DNA of 64,000 nucleotides from Toxotes chatareus (GCA_016801885.1 CM028886.1:4756592-4820591); one strand, 5' to 3'. Shown: positions 12,001 to 25,900, counted from the first letter of the stretch. Numbers and translations are program-made. Notes: a model not told the origin generated them from the letters alone.

Positions 12001-15000
12001 TCCGGAATACTGAAACCAAAGCATAATGTTCACCAAGTCAGGCAATTTATCTATCTACCTTAGTGCTGCTGTCCTTCAGAGCCAGAGCCATACTTTTCAC
12101 TGAATGCCCTGCAGCAGTCACTTGTTTTTTTGGGTTTTTTTTTTGTGCACTGAAACAGTAATGCATTGATTGCAGATTAGCTTCCTCCTCCCTCTCTTGC
12201 TTTGAGGATCAGATACCCTCATTACATTTTCTGCTGTTTCAGGTGTCCACCGCCCTCTCACTGTGCACAATGTTATGTGGTCTCTGTGTGGAATGTGGGA
12301 ATGTCACTTGTGGTCCCTTATAGCCTTCTCCAAAGCAGCCAGCTTCATGCGGCTGTTAATTAGCACTCCTTGACTGGTGATTACCGCGCCTGACTGCGGT
12401 GGCATGCCCCGGGCACAAACTAGGAACCTCGGCAGCCAGCTCTAACAGACTGCTTAATAAACCTTCTCAACAGAAGGACAGAGAAGGAGAAAGTAAGACT
12501 AACTGCTGTGGATGGACAATGTGGACAAAATTACAATCATGATCATTTCACAGCGATATTACAGTGTTTACTATACATATTCAAAATTCACTTTTGGAGC
12601 TGCATCTAAACATTACTTTCATTACGAGTAGATTAATTAATTAATTGTTTGGTCTGTAAAATGTATCTATCTATCTATTTAAATAAACAAAAAAAAAACA
12701 AAACAAAAGGTTGTTGCCTCTGCTGTATCCATATGGAGAAGTAGACCTCTGGTCATAGGATTGAGTTTTGCCCTAAAATTCAAATCTGAGAAAGCTTTTT
12801 GTCCACTAAAATGTAAGTTTGTTGTCTCATGCTGTGGTACGCTGCTCAGTATTAGAGATCTCTGCTACATGCTCTGCTTCACCATGACATCAGCTCTCAG
12901 ACAATTTGATAAACACTTTTTTCTCAGAAGCTAATGCTTTGCCTCAGTGAATGTCAGCAAGAATCCACATTAGGCCGAAGGAAGCCACGATGAATCACTC
13001 TATATAGTCTTCCACTGACTAAGAGATGTTTGGTCTGAAGTCATGGCCCCCATCCTGAAGCAGATTTACACCATGTCACCAAAATAACAGTCACAGTGGA
13101 GGGTGAGTTTGACGAGTCATTTTGAACCTCTTTTGTACTGTCCTTTGTACTCCTGTCTGTAAAAGAGGGCCCAACCTAACTGTACATGCTTTGTTGTGTT
13201 CCGGTTAACTTAACAACTGGAGGTTTTGCTTAGTATGTAAGAAGAGTGCAGCCTCAGAGATATCATTTTGTTTTTGTTAATGAAAATTAGGCCCAAATGG
13301 GTGGGTTCCTTGGTGTCGAGCTTTAAGAGAGCAGAGGAAATCACTGATATTTGTCTTTAATCGAAGCATTAGGCGTTCACCAGGGTATTTTGTCCCTGAC
13401 AGCGTTAAAGTGTTAGTTGTCGGCTGTTGTTGAACTCTGCACAGTGCAGAGTTTCTATGTTTAACCTGTGATTATAGGCAGATTATTTTTAGACTATCTG
13501 AAACAGGAGGTTGCTCTAATTCTGGCAACTCAGAGATTAGGTGGTGATTCTCTGTGTGCACTGGTACGCTGGTTGTGCTTACACAGTTGTTATTGCTTTG
13601 GTTTAGACACAAGGGTAGAGACTCCGGCAGCTTCATGTCAAATGGGCATTGAGGGACAATGTCCTCATGAACGATACTAATAATAGACCTAACCCACTTT
13701 TTTTTTTTATGTCTTGCTTTATTGCTTCTTGTGTTGCGTGGACTCTGAACTATTGAGTTTGGAACTTTCTGACCTTTATTCAGTTGCAGTAGTTCAGACA
13801 CAAAGTTCAAAATTACAGCAACCTGAGGTTAACACATCTTTTGGCTCTTTATACACTCCAAACAATAAAACTGAGGTCAAATTCATGATCTGTAAGTAGA
13901 TCTTGTTTTCTTCACCTTATTTTGCCTTGAGCTCTCACAGAGAAAAGGGCTGGTTGCTGAGTTCACATGGATCAGGTTTGGATGTTTCTGAGCCAGCAAG
14001 CAGGATAGGGAGGCCGCGAGAGGGACGTTAAACTTGGCAAATTTTTGTGTGATGACTGGACAGCTTTTGGACCAGGCCAGCTCCAGTGGCATGGCCTCCA
14101 AGAGGGCAGGCATGGTGTGGAATCTCTGACATCAGCTGTGTGTGCATTCAGGCTGGTGTTGTCTTACGCATTACACATACAGGCGCCCATAGCTGGTGCT
14201 CAGGCCGTCATCAGGCCTGGAATGTGTCTGTTACATGTTTCACACAGCATAAATGTTATTCCCTTTAGTAATAATAATTTACTTGCTTCAGGAATTTTCT
14301 GAAACAGGATTTTGTTTCCTTGTAGGGAGGCTTATCTTTTTTTTGACTTTTGGATTCCCACTTCTTTCCAAGTACTTGGTGGGCTTTACACTTCTTACAG
14401 TGTAGGCCAGGGCAGCAATGAAAGATAATTAATATCCTTATTTGGGAAGAAGATAACCAGTCTTTGCTGCAGCTACACCAGGATTCTTTGCTCCACTAAA
14501 GACAAACACTTTCGTGGGTTCACATGAAGAAAAGAAGTTCACATGATTTTTTTAACGGACTTGAAATGCTCCACTAGTTCCTGTAATTCACATGTCAACA
14601 ACAGCTGTGTGGATGTTCTGTTAAACTTCAGTTCAGTGGGTTGTATTGATTTTTCTCCAATGACCAGCTTTCTAGCATATTTCCTTTTGTCCAGGGAAAT
14701 AGTCCGACTGGAATTTACTGTATTGATTTCTGAGACGTAAACCAATGGCAACGGAAAACATCAGCCCCTTCCTCTATAATGGTCATGGGAGAATTAGTGA
14801 AGCAGCAGTTTGCAAGTAGAACAGGAAGTAATGGATAGCAGTAACAAGCTAACACAAACCTAAATTTTGTATTGCTTGTTCTTACTTAAAGGTGAATCTA
14901 TGGCCTTTGTCTTTTATCTCTTCTATAAGGAACATATTAGTTAAAAGGGCTTTACAAATGGATTTATTTTGACTTTGAGAATGGAGGATGAGCAGCGACT

Positions 15001-18000
15001 TGCTTTGCTACGCAAAACCTCTCTCTGCAGCAGCCTTGTATTAACCTGAGGGGGTATTTACAATGCAGTGCTTATCATATGCTTTGGCACTGTGCAAGCT
15101 CTTGGAAAGTATTGTCTACACTATTCATATGATGCATCCAGTTGCCCTTGAAGATAACTGATGTTGCAGAAAATTACAAAATTGGCTGAGATCTTCTGGT
15201 TTTTTCTTTTTTTTCTGTGCCGTACTGGGTGTAATTATCTCTGTTTTTTTAAATAGCTGTTTATGTCAGGAGGTACTGAAGCAGCGCATCCTACAGCAGA
15301 GATTCGTTCTTCTGTGTAAATTTGCAGCAGTGCCATTGTGCTGCTCCATTCATCTGAGAGAAACCTCAGAAGAACTGGCCTTCCTCCATTCCTTAGAAAG
15401 GGCAGCAATCACCTTCATTCCCAGCTGTAGCTCTCATGTTATGTAATGAGTCAGTGTAGGCTGACTGGGCTCAGTCAGTAACCAGATTACAGCACTCCAC
15501 AGATAAAGACAGCTGAAGGACAGCCATCTCACCACACCTTTGTTTTTCTTTCTTTCCTGGTTCACTTCAGTAGTAAGGTGTTTACTGTGATTAATTGCTC
15601 ACATGAAACCCAGCCCTGTTTCTGAAACAAACAAAAAAAACCACACAGGCGTTTGACTTGCTGAGAAGTGCATTAACAAGGAACTGTTTGCTCTGTTCAC
15701 TTCTGCAGATTTTTTTTTGCCTCTGTCAGTGGGTTTGAGGACAGTAAGCTATGCCTATAGCAGACATTTACAGGACTTACTGCTCTGACATCAGACTGAT
15801 TGACATTTACGTGTATGTAAATACTCTGAATACTCTAAATACACTGAATAAGTAACTTCTACAGTATCTCTCCAAATACCCCTTATTAGCTGTCAGCCTA
15901 ACCTGACTGATACTGGACTTTTGAGGTTGACACAGATATTTGAGAGTAAAAAACAAAATCTTATAATCCTATATTGACAGTAGTATTTAACATAAACAAT
16001 TTTGATAGCGATCCCTTAGACATTTTCTTTCAAAGAACTGTGACCAATATATGTGCTGACTGGGACATTGTACAAGACTTCCTCTTTTTTTTCCACTCTT
16101 GATTAATTTGCCAATTTGTTTTTTGATCAATCACTTAGCAGTGCTAGATGCAGAATTCATTTTCTGATTAATAATGATTTTTATTTGAATGATCCAATAT
16201 AGATTCTTAAAATCCCAAGTTTGATCTTTGCATTTGTGCCTTTTCTCAGTTAACATGTACATCTGTATTAAATGTCATGTGTAGGCAGTGATCCTACACA
16301 GTCCTGTAATCTGTTACATAAATAGTTACCGTCTATGCAGACCCATAGCAGTTTACGGGACTGTCATGAGTCAGAATGGTTAGCTGACTATGGCCATCTC
16401 ATAACGAATCTGGAGATTACATCTAAGAGAGGAATAACCTGAAAAGATTCTCTGCACACTGATCTGATTGTATCTGTGTTTGTTGAAGACGTATTGTATC
16501 AGGCTATGAGATGTGAGCCCGTGGAAGTCGTCTGAAGAGTGTGTGGATTTTACTTTATTCAGTTCGTCTCTGCCAGGGAGCTAACATCAACTAACTGCTA
16601 TCTATCAGTCTGATGCCTTGTCAACACAAACAGTGCAGACGGATTAGGGAGCAGACTTTCAGTTTCTGCCCCATCTGTGCTCCAAGTGATCATTAAAGTG
16701 GATGTCTGTGGTTAGTTGAAGCATCTGGTACTGACAGTCCACATGTGGATGTACGGCATCACACTTATTTAAGTTTCTGTTTGCTTATTGGCCAACGTAT
16801 ACATACATTTGATATATCTGCAGAAAGCTAAGATCAGCTGGTGTGTTGGTCTGGCTCTAGCTGTCAGTGCTCATTGCTGTGCCCAAACGCTGGAAGGTTG
16901 GTTTTCTAACCCACCATCTCTATGGACCGGAGATGGAGCACTGAGGTCACAGTTATCACTCCTGCTACAACTCCCACCAGCCACACTGCCTTCCTGTTTG
17001 CTTATTTTATGCACTTTATCTCATTACTCATATGGTTTGGCTCAGAGGGTGTGTTACATTCACTGAGATCACAGGAAAAGTTTATGTGGTTGAACTAAAA
17101 TAGAACTTACATATTTCTAGACTTATCATTCATCGTGTCCTGACCATGAAAGGGAAACAGAACAATGTCCTCTTGTCCTCTTTAGATAAAGTCTAATCAC
17201 AGACTGATCAGATAATAAAATAACCTAGAGTCACTGTCAAGTATGTATTAATGTGTAGTGTAGTCCTTTTGTTCTTTGACCCCACCTCCTCTCTCTCTTA
17301 AATGTAAACCAAAGCTCATGTTTCACATGATGGATGTGACCTTAGTGAACCAAACAGTGAATCTTCCACCGGAGACAGGTTTCAGTCCATGGCCATGTGT
17401 ACCTCTTTCATGCAGATATTTACAGATATGTGGAGAAGCAGGTTATGTGAAAGGCACAGCTCTTGATCCAGTAAATAAACTGCATTACTGCTGAAGTCAA
17501 AACACAGGATTAAAACATGCTTTCACTTCCAAATTGACAGTCTTTTAATGCACAGAATAACATATTTGTTTGTCTTTGTGTTAAACTAAATCTGAATTGC
17601 TTACATCTGTACTGACCACAAATACACAAGCAAAAAAAAAGGAGCAGTATTCTGTGTCATAATAGTTTGTGAAACATAAAATGTGTTCTCATAATGCATG
17701 TGAATTTTCTTTACAATTCTTATGGACAAACAAATTGGATAATTGGTCTTTAAATCATAAAATATTTAAAGTTCCAATTTGTCAGCTTATGTTATTAAAG
17801 GATAAGTTACTACAGATGTTTTTCATCTTTGTAAAATATATAATTAGGGGTGTTCTCATAATTTAGGTCATTGAGTGACCTTGAGTAACCTACACAGTTA
17901 GGCATGACAAAGCATTTAGAGCGCTGGCACCTTTTACTTTTAGGCTTAAGGCCTAGTTTTTTTCTATATTACCCTTTGTGTATTTTACACGCACACTTTA

Positions 18001-18186
18001 TTATCTGTAGCTTTCCACATGTTCCTTATCCTGGTTTGCCATGAGTAGTGTTGGTCAATGGCCTCAACTCAGGCTGATGCCAACCCATTGGAAAAACACT
18101 GCTAAATCCTGTCTGGACTTAGAAAACAGAAATACTTTTTTATGCTTTCATACAAGGAAAATAGTTAAGAATTATATATCTATATA

Positions 18187-18210
18187 TATGTGTGTGTGTG
18201 TGTCTGTGTG
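18187..18210. repeat. TA/TG compound microsatellite
   Basis: A short TA run passes into TG units, with one interrupting C, inside otud7b intron 1. Confidence 0.8.
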
Positions 18211-21200
18211 TATAAAATACAAATTCTGAAGGAATTACAAGAGAAGAGGTGAAGCATGTTTACAATACAGAATCATGGAGATGATTGGAAAAACTATCTA
18301 GAATATTAATAGAAAATAGTATTAGAGAAGTAATGACAGAGTAAGTTGCTTTTGTGCTAATTTCTTGAGCTTTTATGGAGCTTCATGATAAGCCCAAATT
18401 GACGTTCTGTTTCATTTCATGAAAAAAAAGAAAGCCAGACGTGTACAGTGATTCACGTCTGGAACCAGGCTAACTTTTTTTTTTACAGATCATATCTAAA
18501 AATGTCTTGTTGGTGTATTATTGCTCGGTTTTGCAGCTGTGTCAACATTTGACCAGTGTTTTTTTTCTTTTACTCAATCATGTCATCATATTCTTTCTTA
18601 CATCTAGTAATTGCCAGTTTAACTGAGTCATTTTGTCTGAGCTTCTCTTTTCTGTCACTTTAGAGAATCAGGCTTAAACTCAATAAAAAAAACACCCTAG
18701 TCCTCCTGCTACTGTAAAGATGAGCAGGATGCTTAAGCTCCTTCTGTTTAGCTGCTTATTGGTCAACAGCAGAAAACTGTGACTGTAACTCAGCTGTTTC
18801 CCGTGGTGAGAATGTACATAATGTCATGAATGTGGCTGCATATATTCCATAAGAAGAGCATCGAAACGTTTCCTTCCAAAACATTTTAAAGGCTACCTAA
18901 ACAGACTTGTCCCTAGTTCCAGCAGTGAATTGACCTTCTGAGCCCACCAAGGGCTAACACAGTGGGCTGTCGTGACCTCTCCGTCTCCCTCGGTGATCCA
19001 AGCCATTCTCCCAGCCCTCAGCTCAGCACCCACGTGTTGTCAGCAGCTCCTGTTACGTAAGCCCTCCTGCCAGACAAAAGCTCAGCCATCCCAGACACAA
19101 ATCACTGACTGCCCCTCGTTGGCAGCAGTGCTGTTAATGTTAGCCTGTAATCCACACAGGGTCTTTCTTGTACAGATTTTTTTTTTTTTTGCTGGCAGGC
19201 AAGTTTAAAAATTTGGCTACAAAACAAAAAATACTTTGTGGGTATGAAATATAATCTACCTTCAATTTCATGAACAGTTTCACTGTTCTATCATATTGTC
19301 TTTTCATTATGCTGCTGTTTGTTACATCTGTGTTATTTCTGCTGTATTGCACCAATTTAAAGTTTCAGAATGAAAGAAATAACTATATCCAAGGTACACA
19401 GTAACTTCCTTAATAATGCTTGACTCAAATAGGCTAATCTGACTTGCTGATATGCTCTGAAATCTGATCCACAGAATAAATAAAAAAAAAAATTGGCACG
19501 TCCCTTTCAGTATGCATACACATTGATTAAATCAATAAGAAAAAGATCTTATGGTATTGTGGAGTAACACCAGATGGCTGGTCTAAAAAATAATTGTTTA
19601 ATAAGTGTTTGTGAAGGAGAGCCATGTGACATTACATCAAATGCATCGCAGTGGGCTCACAGGAATGGCTGATGTTACAGGCCGAGAGTGACAACAGCCA
19701 GTCTTTTGTTGATCTGTGTTGGTACATTCTGTCCACAGCCCTTCACTTTTATTTCCCTTTTCACTGTTTCTTTTTTTTTCCTCCGGCTGTCTTTGCCGTG
19801 TGTTGTCAGTTGATTTGTCAGTGTTTGTAGCCAAACAACAGCGTTTATTAATTAAACCATTAGATTACCCTTAGGGATTGCTGTGAAGTAAACAAACCAG
19901 AGGTTGTACATAATACCCAGAGGTCCAGGGCAGAGGCTGGATTCTGCTAAAGCCATGGAAGTCAGTGAAGGTTGGGTTGAACCCCAATAATCATTAATAC
20001 AAATTGGTACTGCTTTGATTTTTCCAGCATTGATATTGCAGCCTGCCTATTAAAAAACACCAATAGTGAGACTTTGATATTGATTGGACATTTTCTTTTA
20101 GTTGATTTTAGAACTAAACTCCAAGGTGGAAATAGTACTGAGTCAACAGAACTTGAGGGTAACTGTAATAGGCCTTTCATGGAGACATGTGTGATGCAGT
20201 GGATCTATATCCCATGTCTCACTTCATATGAGACTGGTGCCAGAAGTTTGTGCCTCATTACATACTTGTCACTGTAAAACAAAACTACATAGAATTTCAT
20301 CACACAATTACTGAAAAGATTAGCTGCAATCTTACTTCTCCAACCATCCTCCACGCAGGATGTTACACTTTGTGCTCTCTTCCTTGGTTTTGGGAGAGTT
20401 GTGTTTTAATGCTGATAAGCCTGTCTCCTTGTCTGCCAAAGCCAGGCAGCACCAAACCGGCTTTCAGCTATCAGAGCAAGGGTCAAAACGGTCACATGAC
20501 ACACAACCCTTTCAGACCACTCTTCAACGTGACAATAGCCCTGTGTCAAAACTCAGGTTCCTCATTCATTTCAAGTGCACCAGTGACTGCACTGGTGTTC
20601 ACTGTTTGGCTCTGGGGAAACAAATTCCGGTCCAAAAGTTGATCCTGGCTCAGATTTTGCATTTTGCCCCAGTGCAGTGCACGTCAGGCCTTTTATAGTT
20701 TGCCTTTGATAATGGTCATCGATAATAAGAAGAGACCATTTGTTTTTTTGGAGCCTCATAAACTGATCTTCATCTTCAGATTGATAGTACATCCTACTGA
20801 TACCTATAGCAAGATGCTCACTCCACCACCACACCAACATAACCCTGTGAAAGTTTCTGTGTCAGTTGGAGTGCGGTCTAAATCTGTTTTGATACCCCAA
20901 GGTACTAAATGGTTAACTGGCCTCTGTCTCACATCTCTTAAGTTGTGCTATCAGTGGACCCGAATATAATAGAATTGACAGGCGGCAAGAATGTTAGGAG
21001 ACCCTGCAGGGGAGACTGCTGAATGCCTGACTTTGCAGAGAACGCTCTAGAAATACTCTGCTGGCTGAGAAAGGCCTTTTGTACTGAAGTCAGTTCCTCC
21101 CCTGCGTGCCTGTGTGGCTTTTAATAATGATGGAGAAACTGAGGGAGGTAGGGAGAGCGTGAAGCGAGAGAACGATGGAGAGGTGTAAGAAGAGTAAACT

Positions 21201-21311
21201 CGTGACTCATCGGGCGCAGTGGAAAAGAGTTCACTGAGTCAGAGATGAGGCTGGAACACTGGGTGGTGGATGAGCCATGGGAGGGATGGGAATAGATGAC
21301 TGTAGGTAGAT

Positions 21312-21332
21312 TTAAAAAAAAAAAAAAAAAAA
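21312..21332. repeat. Poly(A) tract
   Basis: A run of about 20 A residues in otud7b intron 1. It may be the tail of an old retroposed sequence, but no element body could be recognised upstream. Confidence 0.75.
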
Positions 21333-22102
21333 GGCAGCATAAGGACAATTCTGCATAGCAATTTTGTAATTAAAATACCCATAGAACATTGTGATTATCC
21401 GTGTGTACTAAATGTTCTACATACTACATGTTGAGTGCTGTATTTAAATCGGTATGTTGGTATGTTAGAAGGTAGACCAACATTGTTCAGATAATCAAGA
21501 TTAACACTAGTGATTAATATTGATTCTCACAATTGTAAGTAAAATTAGCATGCTGTAGCTGAGACTTGTTTTTAGTGTTGGGGCCCTAAGGTGAAAGATT
21601 TAATTTGCTTTCTGACCTGCATTGATCAGCATGGTTTGCCATTTACCAGGTGTTTGAGGTGTCTGAAACACAGAATTTACAGTATACCAACACAGCAAAG
21701 TGCTGTGGGAGGGCGAACGTTATAGATCAAGACTTGTAACTGTGTAAGATGTAGTGCTGAAAATGTGTATAAATATCTTTCCTGGTAAAATAAAAGCTTT
21801 TAGCTTTAGCTTGGCCAGCAGAGTACATCTTTTGAGCTGTGGCTACTTTGACTCATTCCTTTTGTCTGGCATTGATCGCCCCCTACATCCCCTGGGTAAG
21901 CGACCCATTGATACAGAATCTTTTTTTTTTCTCTCCCAGTCTTGATAATGTTTCTGTATTGATTTCGATTCCCAGCTGATACAGGTCATTTGGATCTGCC
22001 ATTGAAATTTGAAGAGTAAAATCGCCTAATTGATTTCAGTGGGGCCTCTTGATAGGCATACGGCTTTCTCGCATCACACCATGAACCAAATCTGACTTTA
22101 AA

Positions 22103-22109
<7 letters not shown>

Positions 22110-22175
<66 letters not shown>
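22110..22175. repeat. (AT)n microsatellite, about 33 units
   Basis: An uninterrupted AT dinucleotide array preceded by about a dozen A residues. The longest simple repeat in the window, it lies about 670 bases upstream of the otud7b exon 2 acceptor. It is self-complementary and likely to vary in length between individuals. Confidence 0.95.
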
Positions 22176-22177
<2 letters not shown>

Positions 22178-22844
22178 TATCAGCACGCTGATATGATTAT
22201 CTCTAATTGATCTGGAGCAAAAGCACAGTTTACCATGTCTGTTTGCTGAACACTTCACACAAATGACTTGCTTTTTCTTATACAAGATTTAAATGTTATA
22301 AGGTTTCTGCTCAGACCCTTCATGATCTGTTGCTCTGTCAGGAAAATCGTTGTCTGTTTACATGTCCAGCAGGTCATATCTGAAGGCGGGAAATAATGAG
22401 TCATGACTTAAGTGATGAACTCTGACAGCTTTCCTGAATCCATAACAGCTAATTAAAAAGTTTTCACAGAAACAAGGTGAAGACTGAAACCACACAGTGA
22501 AGTTGCTCTCATGACATGGTGTCATTTGACATTTATTAGGTTTCCGTGCAAATTTGAGCTTTTGTGAAACGCTTTGTGTGCCACAGCTGTTGTCATGGGT
22601 GGGACAAGTGACTGCAAAGGTGTCAAGTTCAAAGGGAACTAGGCCACAACGGGCTTGCATTTGAAAAGGGGTTAAGCAGGGTCATTATATCAGTGTGCTT
22701 CTCATTCAGTGTTGTAAACATTCAAGCTCTCTAACTCTCCTTTCATCCCTGGTAAGCTTTCGCTAATCTTTGTGTGGAATGTGTAACTTCTGATGAGTTT
22801 ATACCTGTTGGTTTAATCTTTTTCTGTCTGTGCTCTGTTTTCAG

Positions 22845-22992
22845 GTGTGGCTGGTAGAGAAGCTCAAGGTAGACAATTGCTCCCCCTCACCCCTTCCCTT
22901 ACTGCCCTGTCGGGAGTGCGGGTACCGTGTTTGTTTTTGGGGTTTTTTTTTCTGCCCGGAAGCAACCCGCCAACTTGTGAATTCATGATCAC
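22845..22992 (+). other. otud7b: otud7b 5'UTR portion of exon 2, with a tiny uORF
   Basis: A good polypyrimidine tract and AG at 22843-22844 open exon 2. The 148 bases before the start codon include an upstream ATG at 22985 that opens a three-codon frame ending in TGA at 22994-22996. That stop overlaps the main start codon (22993-22995) as ATGA. A possible donor (AAG|gtagac) at 22868/22869 could alternatively split off a small non-coding exon. Confidence 0.55.
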
Positions 22993-25900
22993 ATGACCGT
23001 GGATATGGACGCAGTCCTGTCCGACTTTGTCCGTTCCACTGGAGCTGAACCAGGATTGGCCAGAGATCTGCTGGAGGGTGAGTATTTTGTTAAGCCTCTA
23101 GAGAACTGGAAACGTAAATGTTTTCATAATTGTCTTGGTCAGTGCTGTTCTTATGGCAGTATATTAATGGATATCTAGGGTATATAAGGATAAGCTAAAG
23201 AAACAAAAGGGGGGGGGCTGACAGTTGGTGATGATATGACAAGCAGCCAAATTGACCGCTGTCTTAGTCAGTGCTTCTGGCTTGTTACTGTTAATTAGGC
23301 CATCATACACTAACAGAAGGAAGGTATAGCTGGAGTCAACAGGGCTCCTGTTGCCTAGCAGCAACACAAGTTGCAGATAAGAATATGGGTTAGAAATGTA
23401 ATGCAGTGAACAGCAGTAAGCCAGCGAGCCGAGATGTGCTTGAAATTCTGATATTTACCCAAGCAAAGGAATCTGGCAGCGGCCTTTACATAAGATAAGA
23501 CAGCCCATAGTTGCATCATCTTGGTGGTAAATATTTAAACTCATTAAGGATGTGTCATTTGCTCATCATGGAAACAAGGTTCAGGTTGTCATACTGGATC
23601 TGTTAGCACAGACAGATGTTCCTATCCCTCTCTCTCCATTTAGGCAAGAACTGGGATTTCACTGCTGCCCTCAGTGACTTTGAGCAGCTTCGACAGGTGC
23701 ATGCTGGGAACCTGACGTATTCATTCACAGAGGAGAGGACGTATCTGCCTCCCGAAAAGGAGATGGCCAGGGTAGGACGGCCTATTCTCCACCGACAAGA
23801 TGAGGTGGTGCAAGGTGAGGCAACCGGCAAGTGAGATGTTTTTATGTTATATAACACAGTGTGCCTTGAGGACATACACCAAGTTAATGTGTTAGGCTCA
23901 GCAAGTGATGTTAAATGAGGATACACACTGTTGTGAAACTGTCCAGTGATAACAACAGCAGTTTACTCATTCAGATCTGCTCTGTCTACAAAGAAAGTAT
24001 TATTTAATGTAGGTTTGCAACATGTGCCACTTGCAGCCATTGACAACTAACCACTGTAAAAAGGCTGTTTTTCGTGCCTGCATTTCTCCTGATTGTCTCC
24101 TGAATTTGCTCGTTAGTTCTAGGTTTAACAACTTTTCTCCTCATCCTCTGTCATCGTCTTTGAACAGCCACAGAGAAGTCGGGTATTTCCCACGCCAGCT
24201 CAACCATTGTGTCCTTGGCCCGCTCTCACGTCTCGAGCACTGGTGGTAGCAGCAGTGAGCCACTTCTGGACACGCCACTGTGCACTTTCCAACTACCAGA
24301 CCTCACCGTCTACCAGGACGACTTCCGTGGTTTCATCGAGAGGGATCTCATTGAGCAGTCGATGATGGTGGCCTTGGAGCATGCTGGTGAGAAAAAACTA
24401 CATACCAGTGCCAGCATGGTATATTTCCACAACACATAGACTGTGGGCATTGTGACACCCCACAGACTTCTTATCATACATTTTAAATTTAAGAAGAAGA
24501 ATTTAACATCAGTCATATTGTTGTAGGAAAAGAACAGGTAGCTAGTAAAATGATTCACAGCTAAATTCCATTTAGCTGCTTCAGTTTCACTGTCACTCTC
24601 ACCATGTCATGACTTACTGGGACACTTGAATAGAACTAAGCCACTGAGCGACTGAGTATTACAGCAATCATTTCAGTTGAATACCATGCCATATTTGTAA
24701 TGTAAGCAGGGGAGTTCAATTTTTGCTGTTTCCCTGCAGGACGACTAAATTGGTGGACAAAAGTAGTTCCAAACTGTCAGAGTCTGCTGCCTCTGGCAAC
24801 AAGCGGAGATGGAAATTGCCTGTTACACGCAGCCTCGCTTGGTGAGTATCACAGGCCTTTCAGACAGGACCCCAATATCATGCAGGTTCACACTCTATTA
24901 GCATTCATTAAGAGAGCTTCATTGTTAGCTTAAACACTAATTGCGTTTTAAAATGTTGCAGTGCACATTCACTTAGCCTTTGTGGCCCACTTAGGAGCCC
25001 TAGTCTAGGAAATTAACAATGCTCTAACTAATGTGCAGCCATTGTCCCAGACCTTGTAGTGCATCTCCTGGTTGGTAGATGTGAAAGTACTATTGATCAA
25101 CGCATATTTAAAGCAACAAAAGCAACAATTTCAGATTTTCGTTTACTGCTTCACTGTTAATTTATTTATTCTGGTCTTTCAAGAGACAAGCACAAGAGAA
25201 TTTCTGCCTTTTAAACATTTCAGAACCACAAAAATACAAATCACCTGCTGCTCTTTATCATTTTCAAGTGCAGTTGTACTCATGAGTTTGATGTTTATTA
25301 AATATCCTAATTTTGTTTCCTCATGCAGGTATGTGGGGCTTTCATGACCGGGACTTGATGCTGCGCAAGTCCCTGTATGCGCTGATGGATCATGGGTTGG
25401 AGAGAGAGGCGCTGAAGCGCAGGTGGAGGTGGCAGCAGACCCAGCAGAACAAAGAGGTCTGTTATATAGGCTGCAAATTTCTCTAGGTCATCTTTATAAC
25501 TCAGTGATGACTGTATGAGGGCAGTGCTAGTCTAAACTCTAGAGAATCTTGGGAGCTTTGGGTCAGAGTGCTGCAGGTTTGATGCCTTTGACCACATGGA
25601 AAAAATACACAGGGAGAATGAGCAAGTTTAGGCCTTTGCATGTTTCCTATTTCAGACAGGGCACAGCAGCCTGCAGATGTAATGTTCAGTTTTTGTTGAT
25701 ATTAATATATACTATATAATATAATAACTAATATAATAACTTAGAATTATACATTTATTACTGAAGTTTTAGTTAAAGGTGGTGTTACAGTGGCCCACGT
25801 TATATTGTGAAGTGTTTCTTCGTGTTTATGTACATGTAGAAGCCAAAGTAGAAACACCTCTGAATATAAAGCAGTCCATTCTAATGCCACCACTACACAA

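Larger units (their letters stand above)
6093..22844 (+). other. otud7b: otud7b intron 1 (16.7 kb), no gene inside
   Basis: A long intron separating the presumed 5'UTR exon from the first coding exon. It is mostly AT-rich, with short open frames that show no family signature. Islands of higher GC without coding structure occur near 9420-9630, 10700-10960, 12290-12440 and 18900-19140. Simple repeats include (GT)n at 9022-9037, poly(A) at 9292-9304 and 21312-21332, a TG-rich tract at 18187-18210 and (AT)n at 22110-22175. A possible MITE remnant is at 8100-8610. Short words related to a dispersed fish repeat (attaatt/gattaat) occur near 12625-12660 and 16100-16190. Confidence 0.6.

Noticed and set aside
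20578..20597. Short inverted repeat CACCAGTG-ACTG-CACTGGTG
   Set aside because: Only 8 bp and isolated; expected by chance in a window of this size.
21986..22285. Minus-strand frame with an Ile-Tyr repeat
   Set aside because: It is the translation of the (AT)n microsatellite; no homology on either side.
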